Assembly: GCA_023480605.1 (NCBI GenBank)
Contig: JAMCWS010000001.1
Coordinates: forward strand, 1 to 7,145
Length of the DNA: 7,145 nucleotides
Source of the DNA: a bacterium
Lineage (GTDB): Bacteria; Sumerlaeota; Sumerlaeia; MVZB01
Direction: 5' to 3'
Part shown: one piece after another, positions 1-6,068 of the stretch
How the letters are laid out: the number at the start of each line of letters is the position of its first letter
Position numbering within the stretch: position 1 is the stretch's first letter
Translations under genes and position numbers: made by a program
The notes under the pieces: generated by a model
Told to the model about the DNA's origin: nothing
Database searches by the model: none
Seen by the model: the letters and a program-made list of their open reading frames with translations, nothing else

Positions 1-338
1 TCTTCGAGAGTCCACTCACCAAAGGAGACCACAAGCATTCGGAACTCCTTCTCTATAGCCCAGAAGCGGTGCTTCATCCCGGGATACATAATCTTTTCTT
101 CGTGCGCCTTGGGTCGCGAGAGCATGCCGTCAACTTCCAGGTAGGCGCCGTCATCGAGGAAGTGAAACAATTCAGTCCGAACCTTGTGTGAATGGAGGCT
201 GGTCCGCTCTCCCGGCCGCACGTGCGTCAGGTCCACCGAACAAGGCTGGTTGCGGACCACCATGTGTATATCGCCCCAGGGCCGGATCGATTTGACCGTG
301 CCTATGTCACCCCGCGGGTCGCAATTCGCACTCGCCAT
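1..338 (-). CDS. Cupin-domain protein, similar to the type II mannose-6-phosphate isomerase domain (partial, C-terminus off the left edge)
   Basis: A single-domain cupin of which 112 residues are visible. It starts with a low-complexity tail and then follows the pattern of the C-terminal isomerase domain of ManC-type proteins: RPWGD at residues 19-23, then PGERTSLHSHKVRTE at 42-56, and a second motif YPGMKH at 85-90. His49, His51, Glu56 and His90 sit where cupins bind their metal ion. Family knowledge suggests sugar-phosphate isomerisation or sugar binding in the cytoplasm, but many stand-alone cupins have no known substrate, so the exact reaction is open. An in-frame ATG at 350 would add four residues. 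I prefer the ATG at 338 because GGAG (complement of 345-348) lies six bases before it, while nothing like it precedes 350. The gene follows the secreted protein by 47 bases with no terminator between, so the two are probably co-transcribed. The end of the gene lies outside the window. Confidence 0.8.
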   Translation of the reverse strand, partial: MASANCDPRGDIGTVKSIRPWGDIHMVVRNQPCSVDLTHVRPGERTSLHSHKVRTELFHFLDDGAYLEVDGMLSRPKAHEEKIMYPGMKHRFWAIEKEFRMLVVSFGEWTLE

Positions 339-385
339 TTTTCGCTCCATGGGATGAATATGTTCTGATGGCGGGAGTCCAGGAT

Positions 386-1927
386 TCACTTTTGGCCGTA
401 TACATCGGGAGCCCTCCCGGTTTCGCCCAGCATTTCAAGGGCCTGATCGAGCAATTTTTCGCACTCCGTAAACTGCCCCTTGTCCATCAGCGATTCGATG
501 CCTTTAAGGTGTTCTCCCACTGCCGAGGGGTTCTTGCCGCTGGCGTGCCAGCGCTGGATGCCCGTTTGCACCCGCTTCATCTTCGTTTGAATTCGGAAAT
601 TTGGGTTATCGACCGAAGCGGCCTTCTCCACCAACGGCTTGCCGGTCAGGAACTTGCGGTAGACTCCGAGCGCCTCATCGCTAAAGGCGCTTTGTTCAAG
701 GCGCTTCGGCAGATCTGAGCCTGTCGCACCGTAGTTGATGCCGACCAGGTAACAGCCGTGGTTGTAGTGCCAGGCGAGGTAGGTTTCCCAATCCACCACG
801 GATCCGGGGAAGCCCGCGTTGGCTTCAACACCCGCCCAGGCAGGATTTCCATGCTTCTCCAGTTCGTCGTAGATGGGTTCAAAGCTCTGGCCGATGACCT
901 GGACCGCGTAGGTGCTCCAACCAGGACGGCTATAATCGTTGAAGGCCGCCCAGATCGGGGCGTTCATTACCTCGATGGGCGCGGGCGCCGCCACGTGCAC
1001 CGTGAGTTTTTCCTTCGCGATGCCCGTATCCGCAAACTGCTTGCACCAGAACGAGACCGTCTCCTGCACGACTGTGGCCAGGGCCTGGTGGAAATCAGCC
1101 GGCGGGTGGGCGGCGCTGTAGCCCCGGTCCAGCAACGCGCGGTAGCCCAGCGGCCCCGGTTTGACCCCGTCCTTTGCCATCATCTTCGCCTGCTCGGGGC
1201 CGGGTTCGGAGTAGTCGTCGATGCTCGGTTCCAATCCGACGAGGATGCCCGCGAAAAGGTCCTCCTTGCCGGCGGCCTTCAGCTTTCCGACTTCCTCATT
1301 GACCACGGGAGCGATGACGGTCGTGATAATGCGCGTGGTTTCGGCGCGGACTTTCTTGCTGGTGAAGCACATATGCGGCGAGATGCGCTCCAGCTCGCCA
1401 TGGTCCAGATATTGCACCTTGTTTGGCGGACCATCCCACCCGTGCCACTCCACGTTGTATTTATTGTCAGGATTATAACCCGGCTGTTTCGGGTCGAACC
1501 AGTTCCAGAGATCGGGGCGGCGCTTCCAGTGGAGGTGAAGGTCGAAATGGAGCATGACCGCCAGATTGTTCTCCACCGCCGCCGCGAAAGCGCCGCGGAT
1601 TATGGCCGGCAATCGGTCCTCAATCTCGAAGGTGGGGGTGGGCACGCCGAATCCCAGGAGGCGCTTTTTGCCGTCGCCCTTCATGCCGATCCGTTCGGTC
1701 AGTTCTCCGGCCTTTTCGGGGGAACTCCAGAAGATGAGATACTTCGGTTCTGCGTTCACGGCATGTTCCTTCTTGTTGCCGGGTATGACCGGTTTGCCTT
1801 GCCCCTGCGCGGCGGTCCAGAAACAGGCCAGCATGAAAATGATTATCCATCGCAGGAACGAAGCAATCTCCCCCGGTTTTTTCATGGATCGAACGGGCAA
1901 CGAGCAACGATGCGTGAGTCTGTCCAT
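386..1927 (-). CDS. Secreted protein of unknown family, TIM-barrel / glycoside-hydrolase-like
   Basis: A 513-residue exported protein that I cannot assign to a named family. A basic N-region (residues 1-26) is followed by a hydrophobic segment (27-39, WIIIFMLACFWTA) and a likely signal peptidase site near AQG at 40-42. The mature part alternates short hydrophobic strands with helices and is rich in Trp, Tyr and His, as in TIM-barrel carbohydrate enzymes: LAVMLHFDLHLHW (122-134), AGILVGLEPS (226-235), LTVHVAA (308-314), WAGVEAN (364-370), YLVGINYG (393-400). Glu233 and Glu368, each after a hydrophobic strand and 135 residues apart, resemble the strand-4 and strand-7 acids of retaining clan GH-A hydrolases. 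This is an inference. A charged helical stretch (about 445-502) forms a separate C-terminal module. The ATG at 1927 is chosen because GAGG (complement of 1935-1938) lies seven bases upstream. The ATG at 1885 would give a more ordinary signal peptide (MKKPGE...) but lacks such a site. The gene is flanked by a GntR/UTRA regulator and a sugar-isomerase-like cupin, which supports a role in carbohydrate use. Confidence 0.8.
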   Translation of the reverse strand: MDRLTHRCSLPVRSMKKPGEIASFLRWIIIFMLACFWTAAQGQGKPVIPGNKKEHAVNAEPKYLIFWSSPEKAGELTERIGMKGDGKKRLLGFGVPTPTFEIEDRLPAIIRGAFAAAVENNLAVMLHFDLHLHWKRRPDLWNWFDPKQPGYNPDNKYNVEWHGWDGPPNKVQYLDHGELERISPHMCFTSKKVRAETTRIITTVIAPVVNEEVGKLKAAGKEDLFAGILVGLEPSIDDYSEPGPEQAKMMAKDGVKPGPLGYRALLDRGYSAAHPPADFHQALATVVQETVSFWCKQFADTGIAKEKLTVHVAAPAPIEVMNAPIWAAFNDYSRPGWSTYAVQVIGQSFEPIYDELEKHGNPAWAGVEANAGFPGSVVDWETYLAWHYNHGCYLVGINYGATGSDLPKRLEQSAFSDEALGVYRKFLTGKPLVEKAASVDNPNFRIQTKMKRVQTGIQRWHASGKNPSAVGEHLKGIESLMDKGQFTECEKLLDQALEMLGETGRAPDVYGQK

Positions 1928-1979
1928 GTTTTTGCCTCGATGTCGCGGTTACGCCTCGGCGCCACGCGCCAAGATGTTA

Positions 1980-2022
1980 TAGATATCTAGACATGTTTAT
2001 CTCATTCGTGACGCCCTGTCAA
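1980..2022 (-). promoter_or_regulatory. Probable promoter and operator of the secreted-protein gene
   Basis: The 119-base gap between the repressor gene and the secreted-protein gene has an AT-rich core in a GC-rich setting. On the minus strand a perfect TTGACA (complement of 2017-2022) is followed, after 17 bases, by TAAACA (complement of 1994-1999), a poor -10 box. Just downstream lies the palindrome TAGATATCTA (1980-1989), next to ACATGT (1991-1996). A repressor bound here would cover the start point, as expected for control by the neighbouring GntR/UTRA protein. The leader also has a small hairpin, GGCGC-CAC-GCGCC, at 1958-1970 (plus-strand reading) before the ribosome binding site. No strong terminator follows gntR, so read-through from that gene is also possible. 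Confidence 0.45.
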
Positions 2023-2046
2023 TCTTGAAAGCCGCACTTTAACGTT

Positions 2047-2811
2047 TCACGAAATACTCAGCGGGTATCGCTGTAAACCGAGGTGGAAATGAAACCGATC
2101 GGCCAGAAACCGCACATAAGTATAGCCGAAAGGCTCGTTCTGACGGCTCAACGTCAGCCGCAGCGCGAAGAGTGGGTGCCCCTCGCGGACATCGAGATGG
2201 GCGGCTTCGATGTCGTCGGCAGAGCGCATTTCCACGTCGGCGTTCACGTCCCAGATCGGCAGATGACAATGATCCCGCAACGAATCATACAAGTGTTCGG
2301 CCCGTGACGGCTTCTCGATGAAAGGGACGGCGAACTCGGCGCGGAGGTAATTGTCCTCCACCGCAACCGGCATCGCGTCCAGCGTCCTGGTCCGCTCGAT
2401 ATGCAGAACGCGCCGCCGTGTCTCGAGGTACAAGGCTTTCCTGATATCTCTTGGCGCGGTATCCAGCGCACATGCATGAACCACGGTGCCGGCGGCCTGG
2501 CCATGCCGCGCGACCTGAACGGCAAACGAACCGAAGGGATCCAGGGGAATTTTCCGCATCGCCACGCGCGACCGGCGCCCCTGGCTGCGCTGCACCAGCC
2601 CTTTGGAGACCAACTCCTGCAACGCGCGACGAACCGTCAATCGGTTTACCTTGAAGGACTCGGCCATCTCCTGCTCGGAAGGCAGCTCATCGCCCGGCGC
2701 CAGCGTGCCCTTTTCTATGGCCGCCCGGATGCTGGATTCAATCTGGTAATAGGCCGGCAAGGCGCCGTTTCGCGCGATTTTCGCGGCACCGAGTATCCTG
2801 GCAAACTCCAC
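2047..2811 (-). CDS. GntR-family transcriptional regulator with UTRA effector domain (HutC subfamily)
   Basis: A 254-residue cytoplasmic DNA-binding regulator, the usual length for the HutC/UTRA branch. The winged helix-turn-helix spans about residues 18-83: LPAYYQIESSIRAAIEKG, the typical APGDELPSEQEMAESF segment (38-53), the recognition region NRLTVRRALQELVSKGLV (56-73), and the wing ending in GRRSRV (78-83). The UTRA domain fills about 95-247, with the typical strands RRVLHIERTR (133-142), PVAVEDNYL (148-156) and, near the end, PFGYTYVRFLADRFHFHL (227-244). UTRA domains bind small molecules, often sugars, sugar phosphates or amino-acid derivatives, and this releases the protein from DNA. 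The start is GTG at 2811, supported by AGGAGG (complement of 2820-2825) eight bases before it. The gene lies directly upstream of the secreted TIM-barrel-like protein on the same strand, and the palindrome at 1980-1989 is a natural target. The family call is secure; the effector and target are inferred. Confidence 0.95.
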   Translation of the reverse strand: MEFARILGAAKIARNGALPAYYQIESSIRAAIEKGTLAPGDELPSEQEMAESFKVNRLTVRRALQELVSKGLVQRSQGRRSRVAMRKIPLDPFGSFAVQVARHGQAAGTVVHACALDTAPRDIRKALYLETRRRVLHIERTRTLDAMPVAVEDNYLRAEFAVPFIEKPSRAEHLYDSLRDHCHLPIWDVNADVEMRSADDIEAAHLDVREGHPLFALRLTLSRQNEPFGYTYVRFLADRFHFHLGLQRYPLSIS

Positions 2812-2851
2812 GATCCGACCCTCCTGAAACGTTGTTCATATGGCCAGGATC

Positions 2852-2880
2852 ATCATACCCGTCCGTGTGAATGCAGTCCA
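2852..2880 (-). promoter_or_regulatory. Probable promoter of the GntR regulator gene
   Basis: On the minus strand TGGACT (complement of 2875-2880; four of six matches to the sigma-70 -35 box) is separated by 17 bases from TATGAT (complement of 2852-2857; five of six matches to the -10 box). The -10 box is 40 bases before the GTG start at 2811, leaving a short leader that includes the AGGAGG site. I did not find a copy of the 1980-1989 palindrome here, so autoregulation is not evident from the sequence. Confidence 0.45.
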
Positions 2881-3403
2881 TCACGGATGCCTTGGTCAAA
2901 CAGACGAAGCGAGCCGATCACCATCATCGTTGATGAAGATCGATCCCCGCTCACGACTGCCACGGCCGCGCGGGCGCCGCCTCTCCGGGATGTGGCAGAT
3001 AAATTTTCAGCCTAAAGACAACGCATTGGTTTCAAATAAATCCAACGTCATACGCCGCCGCCCAAATCGCTTGAAGCGACGATTTCCGCATCCAGGTGAC
3101 AATTGAATGACTGGAGGGTACGACCCCGGCTGAGAATCTCTCGATAATTATAAGGACGTTTTTCTAAAAAAAAAGATTCAGCGCTCTACTCGATTTCGAG
3201 CGCGCGGGGGTTTTGCCTGAGGTTCAAAGTGTTTATTATGCGGATTTCCATCGGGCGGTCCGGCCGTCCCGACCACGCCGGGAAAGGCCCGATTCACCCA
3301 GCGCGGCCCTGTTGGTCTTTTGGTTCTTCACTCATCATGGCCCGGACTACGGCTTAACGACCCAGTCCGCGATCCCGCAATTGTTTAGCCTGCGACGCGA
3401 CGC
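2881..3403. other. Intergenic region without a convincing gene
   Basis: Over 500 bases between the gntR promoter and the trmB terminator. Short open frames exist on both strands, but none has both a plausible ribosome binding site and a recognisable product. The base composition is mixed: GC-rich parts (about 2945-2995 and 3250-3320) surround an AT-rich part (about 3000-3180). Visible structures are a hairpin at 3064-3085 (AAATCG ... CGATTT enclosing TCGCT-TGA-AGCGA), a minus-strand TATAAT (complement of 3147-3152) with no good -35 box, and the hairpin plus T-run listed separately. A short untranslated RNA, a long gntR leader or the remains of a lost gene are all possible; none is shown. Confidence 0.5.
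3166..3203 (-). terminator. Hairpin followed by nine T residues, possible second terminator
   Basis: On the minus strand GCGCTC (complement of 3198-3203) pairs with GAGCGC (complement of 3181-3186) across an 11-base loop. Within it CTCGA-TT-TCGAG could form a competing hairpin. After TGAATC comes a run of nine T (complement of 3166-3174). The six-base gap between stem and T-run makes it a weak intrinsic terminator. It lies more than 200 bases past the trmB stop, so it would act only on read-through or on a transcript beginning in the gap. Confidence 0.3.
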
Positions 3404-3443
3404 AAAAAAGATCGCCTCACACCGCGTCGTCGGGTGTGACGCG
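3404..3443 (-). terminator. Intrinsic terminator of trmB, overlapping its stop codon
   Basis: On the minus strand CGCGTCACACC (complement of 3433-3443) and GGTGTGAGGCG (complement of 3413-3423) form an 11-position stem with ten pairs and one G-G mismatch, around the loop CGACGACGC. Three bases later comes TTTTTT (complement of 3404-3409). This is the classic shape of a rho-independent terminator. The trmB stop codon TGA (complement of 3417-3419) is inside the right arm, so the last coding bases also build the stem. Confidence 0.75.
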
Positions 3444-4061
3444 GAAACCCCAAACCTTGCTGCCCGCCTCGCGCGCCTTGCGCTCGAAGTTGGTGATCAC
3501 GTCGCCGCGCGCGGGGTCGGGGGGGGACTGGCGGCCGATTTCAAGAAAATCCCAGCCGCCGCGTTCACGAAAGACCGTCACCGCCAGGTTGAAATACCAG
3601 CCCACGTCGGTCTTGAACCAGAGCTCGCCGCCGGGGGCCAGGAGGGGCTCGACGAGGGGGGGGAAGGCATCGGTGAAGACGCGCCGCGCGCGATGGCGGC
3701 GCTTGTGCCACGGGTCGCTGAAGTAGCAATAGACGCGCGCGAGCGACTGGCGCGGAATCCAGCGACGCAAGAGTTCCAACGCATCGAGGCGGGTCGTGCG
3801 GACATTGGCGAGGCCGGCGCGGGCGCAGCGCTTGACCATCTTGGCGTAAAAGGTCGAGTCGCGTTCGATGCCGATGAAGTTGAAGCGGGGCAGGCGGGCC
3901 GCCTCGGCGGCGATGAAATAGCCGTTGCCGGTGCCGATCTCGATGGCATTAGGACCGGACCGGCCGAATAACGCCTCCCAGTCCAGCGGCCGCGCCAGTT
4001 CGTCAAGGGAGAGTTCCAGGGAGCGGGCAAAATCAGGGAGATTGGGATGCGGGGAGGTCAT
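3417..4061 (-). CDS. trmB: tRNA (guanine-N7-)-methyltransferase TrmB
   Basis: TrmB uses S-adenosylmethionine to methylate N7 of G46 in the variable loop of tRNAs, in the cytoplasm. From the ATG at 4061 the protein has 214 residues, normal for the family. The SAM-binding glycine loop is EIGTGNGYF at about 41-49, followed by NFIGIE (61-66). The family signature near the active site reads FSDPWHKRRHRARR (114-127), where most homologues have FPDPWPKKRHHKRR. The DPW and KRRH core is intact, with Ser and His replacing two prolines. KTDVGWY (150-156) and TNFERK (190-195) complete the conserved C-terminal part. An in-frame GTG at 4082 would add seven residues; neither start has a clear ribosome binding site, and I chose the ATG. 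The gene appears monocistronic: it has its own terminator and faces away from the signalling gene to its right. Confidence 0.95.
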   Translation of the reverse strand: MTSPHPNLPDFARSLELSLDELARPLDWEALFGRSGPNAIEIGTGNGYFIAAEAARLPRFNFIGIERDSTFYAKMVKRCARAGLANVRTTRLDALELLRRWIPRQSLARVYCYFSDPWHKRRHRARRVFTDAFPPLVEPLLAPGGELWFKTDVGWYFNLAVTVFRERGGWDFLEIGRQSPPDPARGDVITNFERKAREAGSKVWGFRVTPDDAV

Positions 4062-4131
4062 CGAACGGGATCCATCGCGCACAGCAGCTCGCGGGCGCCG
4101 ACGCGGGCGACGAGCGGCGGCCGCAGTGGGA

Positions 4132-4160
4132 AACTTAAGCCCAATAGTGCCAGATGTCCA
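4132..4160 (-). promoter_or_regulatory. Possible promoter of trmB
   Basis: On the minus strand TGGACA (complement of 4155-4160; five of six matches to the -35 box) is followed after 17 bases by TAAGTT (complement of 4132-4137; three of six matches to the -10 box). It would leave a leader of about 65 very GC-rich bases before the ATG. The weak -10 box keeps confidence low. It lies back to back with the plus-strand promoter at 4170-4198. Confidence 0.3.
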
Positions 4161-4169
4161 CTAAAAACC

Positions 4170-4198
4170 TTGACAGTGGCGCCCGAGACTTCTATTCT
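4170..4198 (+). promoter_or_regulatory. Probable promoter of the PocR-GAF-GGDEF-like gene
   Basis: A perfect TTGACA (4170-4175) is followed by a 17-base spacer and TATTCT (4193-4198), four of six matches to the -10 box. Transcription would begin near 4205, giving a 5' leader of about 150 bases before the ATG at 4357. A terminator-like hairpin begins only a few bases after the predicted start point. Confidence 0.5.
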
Positions 4199-4212
4199 TT
4201 GATTTATCGTGG

Positions 4213-4236
4213 GGCTTCGGCGCCTGAAGCCTTTTT
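4213..4236 (+). terminator. Terminator-like hairpin in the leader, candidate attenuator
   Basis: GGCTTC (4213-4218) and GAAGCC (4226-4231) form a perfect six-pair stem around the loop GGCGCCT, directly followed by TTTTT (4232-4236). No plus-strand gene ends upstream, so it is not a gene-end terminator. Its place between a promoter and the coding start suggests attenuation, or a stem that shields the 5' end of the mRNA. The stem is short, so chance is a real alternative. Confidence 0.45.
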
Positions 4237-4334
4237 AGCGTTTCGTTACATGATGAGACTGATTGTCGTTGACCCGCCGGATATGGAAAATCAGGCGGAA
4301 GTTGGCTATTTCGTTTCGCATGATCGCCTGAAGC
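4221..4334 (+). repeat. Ten-base direct repeat in the leader (two copies)
   Basis: CGCCTGAAGC occurs at 4221-4230, covering the loop end and right arm of the leader hairpin, and again at 4325-4334, about a dozen bases before the GGAGG ribosome binding site. The hairpin's left side GCTTCGGCG (4214-4222) can pair with either copy; pairing with the second copy needs one bulged base. This allows two mutually exclusive folds in principle. Confidence 0.35.
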
Positions 4335-4356
4335 TCCTGATGCCGCGGAGGCCGTC

Positions 4357-5952
4357 ATGGAAAACTCATCACCGACGCCTTGGCCCGACTTTAGCGAAAA
4401 GACACTCACTCCGGTTCGGCAGGAAGTGCAAACCATATTTACCGAGTTCATCTTGACGGATACGGCGCCGATGCAGCAAGTGTTTCTGGCGGATGAGAAT
4501 CCGCTTTGCCGCCTGGCTGCCCAGTTGCCCGAAGGCATGCGGGTGTGCAACCGGGGGTGCGGCATTCCCAATCCCGCCGCGTGGGGACATGTCTGTCCGT
4601 TTGGCATGATCATGCGGCGGGTGGTCGGTCCGGCCGGGGCGCGGCAACACCGCTGGATCGGGCGGCGTTTTCCGAACATCGGGGCGATGCACCAGACGCT
4701 TGACCGCTTTTTACAAGCGGGCATGAACGAAGCGATGTTCATCGCACACCTGCCTTCCAACCCCATCGCCAGCGAGGAAGAACTGACGCGGGCGGCCAGA
4801 CGCGTCGAGGCCGCCGCCCCCGAAGACGCCGCGCCGGCCGCGGCCGGAATCGTCGGGCCAATGGTGGGCGGCCCCATCGAAGAGCCTGACGACCAGTTGA
4901 GCAACGTGCTCGAATACATCGACCAGGTTCAGTCGATCATATCGGGCGGAGAAAAACACGAGGCAATCTGCGAGCGCTTCCTGCGCGTCATGGGCGGCAT
5001 CGTCCCCTTCGAGGAAATGTCGATCTACCTATGCGACCGTAAGAGCGGCGACCTGGTGATCGCGGCCTCGGTCGAGCACCAGGCGGCGCGGATCGAATAC
5101 CCGCGCGCGCGGACCTGCCGGCTCGACACGACCAGCTTGGGCACGGCGGCCCTCGCCCAACGCAAGATCCTCATTCAACGCGGCGACACGATCGAGCCGC
5201 TTGTGGGCCGTTTCGACGGGCTGGGCGCCATCGCCATTCCCCTGCCGATGAAGGCCGGCGAAGGGATCGGCGTCTGGATCTCGACGCGCAACGCCGCGTG
5301 CCCCTCACGCCTGGGGTCGGATCCGGTCCGCGTCATGGGGTTGCTCGCCGAACTCCTGGCCGTGCGCCTGCGGCGGGGCGGACCCGAACCGGCGCCGGGG
5401 CGCGAACGGGCCGCCGACCCTCCCACGCCGACGCCTGAGCGTCCGTCCATCCGCAACGCGCCTCCGGCTTGGAGCGACAAGTCGCTGGCGCTTGCGCTGG
5501 CGCCCGAAGCCGCGCGCGCCAGCCGCACCAAGACGGGCCTGGCGCTGGTGCGGCTCAAGATCGTCCGCCTGACGGGCGACGGACGCCGGGTGGCCATCCC
5601 CGTGGAGCAACTCACCGAAGGCATGCGGAGCGTGCTGCGGCCCTACGACCGGTTCGAACTGGCCGGCGGCCGGTTCCCGTTATGGGATGCAATCCTGCCC
5701 GAGGCCGACGTGATGGTGGCGCGCACGGTTGCCGACCGGTTGATCACGGTGGCCGAAGACGTCATGGACGCGCATGGCGGCACCGAGGAGCAGGACCTGC
5801 GGATCGGCGCGGGCATCTCGATCTGGCGGGTCGACGCGGCCACGCCCGAGCAGATGATCGAGCACGCCAGCGAAGCGCTCGACCGCGCCCTGCGCCAGAA
5901 CGGTGACGCGCTGATCCAGGTCTACGTCTCGGGCGAGACCAATCCCGCTTGA
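4357..5952 (+). CDS. Signalling protein with PocR-like sensor, GAF domain and degenerate GGDEF-like domain
   Basis: A 531-residue protein with no signal peptide or membrane segment, so probably cytoplasmic. Residues about 25-125 resemble a PocR-type ligand-binding domain, with Cys51, Cys64, Cys68 and Cys80 in LCRLAAQ, VCNRGCG and HVCPFGM. After an Ala-rich linker (about 141-172), a GAF domain covers about 180-340, from LSNVLEYIDQVQ through SIYLCDRKSGDLVIAAS to AIAIPLPMKAGEGIGVW. A Pro-rich linker (341-370) leads to about 373-525, which follows the GGDEF fold: LALVRLKIVRL, the -RPYDRFELAGGRFPLW- stretch where GGDEF should be, IGAGISIW (483-490) and ASEALDRALRQNGD (504-517). The signature is AGGRF (436-440): the catalytic Asp/Glu pair is missing, so cyclic-di-GMP synthesis is unlikely. 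A role as a binding or protein-interaction module is more plausible. The start is firm, with GGAGG (4347-4351) five bases before the ATG. It has no DNA-binding domain, so its output is unknown. Domain assignments are by eye. Confidence 0.88.
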   Translation: MENSSPTPWPDFSEKTLTPVRQEVQTIFTEFILTDTAPMQQVFLADENPLCRLAAQLPEGMRVCNRGCGIPNPAAWGHVCPFGMIMRRVVGPAGARQHRWIGRRFPNIGAMHQTLDRFLQAGMNEAMFIAHLPSNPIASEEELTRAARRVEAAAPEDAAPAAAGIVGPMVGGPIEEPDDQLSNVLEYIDQVQSIISGGEKHEAICERFLRVMGGIVPFEEMSIYLCDRKSGDLVIAASVEHQAARIEYPRARTCRLDTTSLGTAALAQRKILIQRGDTIEPLVGRFDGLGAIAIPLPMKAGEGIGVWISTRNAACPSRLGSDPVRVMGLLAELLAVRLRRGGPEPAPGRERAADPPTPTPERPSIRNAPPAWSDKSLALALAPEAARASRTKTGLALVRLKIVRLTGDGRRVAIPVEQLTEGMRSVLRPYDRFELAGGRFPLWDAILPEADVMVARTVADRLITVAEDVMDAHGGTEEQDLRIGAGISIWRVDAATPEQMIEHASEALDRALRQNGDALIQVYVSGETNPA

Positions 5953-5967
5953 TTTTCATTCCCGGCT

Positions 5968-5994
5968 TTGACAAACTGATCATTCCTGTATGAC
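5968..5994 (+). promoter_or_regulatory. Possible tuf promoter
   Basis: In the 116-base gap before tuf, a perfect TTGACA (5968-5973) is followed after 15 bases by TATGAC (5989-5994). The spacer is two bases shorter than the optimum. Reading it with a 17-base spacer gives a much worse -10 box (TGACCC). The leader can form TGCGGG/CCCGCA (6008-6013 with 6031-6036) enclosing GGTG-GTT-CACC. No clear terminator of the upstream gene is seen, so read-through into tuf may add to expression. Confidence 0.3.
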
Positions 5995-6068
5995 CCGATG
6001 GCTGGCCTGCGGGAGGCGGCGGTGGTTCACCCCGCACGGAGACTATCGAATGAAAGGCCCCTGGAATC

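Noticed and set aside
1810..1927. A lipoprotein signal in the secreted protein (MLAC before residue 36)
   Set aside because: The cysteine lies inside the hydrophobic core rather than at its end, the residue three positions before it is Met, and a better ordinary cleavage site follows at AQG.
758..1990. A long plus-strand open frame (410 codons) antisense to the secreted-protein gene
   Set aside because: Its product is Arg/Val/Asp-rich with no recognisable domain. The opposite strand has a signal peptide, a ribosome binding site and barrel-like strand pattern. It is a GC-rich shadow frame.
2840..3106. Short plus-strand frames in the gntR-trmB gap
   Set aside because: None has a ribosome binding site or recognisable product, and the one starting at 2840 overlaps the likely gntR promoter.
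3112..3160. A GGCTGAGA ... GATAAT stretch that recalls part of the TPP riboswitch
   Set aside because: The other conserved TPP elements (the CCCTTTGAACCTG-type segment and matching helices) are absent and no thiamine gene follows.
3213..3971. A plus-strand open frame of 252 codons across trmB
   Set aside because: It mostly mirrors the TrmB coding region, whose motifs are unmistakable on the other strand.
4154..4456. A 100-codon plus-strand frame overlapping the start of the signalling gene
   Set aside because: It begins upstream of the predicted promoter, lacks a ribosome binding site, runs through the leader hairpin and overlaps the firmly supported ATG at 4357 by 100 bases.
4161..4919. 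A minus-strand frame of 252 codons antisense to the signalling gene
   Set aside because: It has Ser/Ala/Arg-rich low-complexity content and no domain, and opposes a gene with a strong start and domain order.
6001..6040. A GGTTCACC-containing hairpin before tuf that recalls a tRNA T-arm
   Set aside because: No acceptor stem, D-arm or anticodon arm can be laid out around it, so it is not a tRNA gene.
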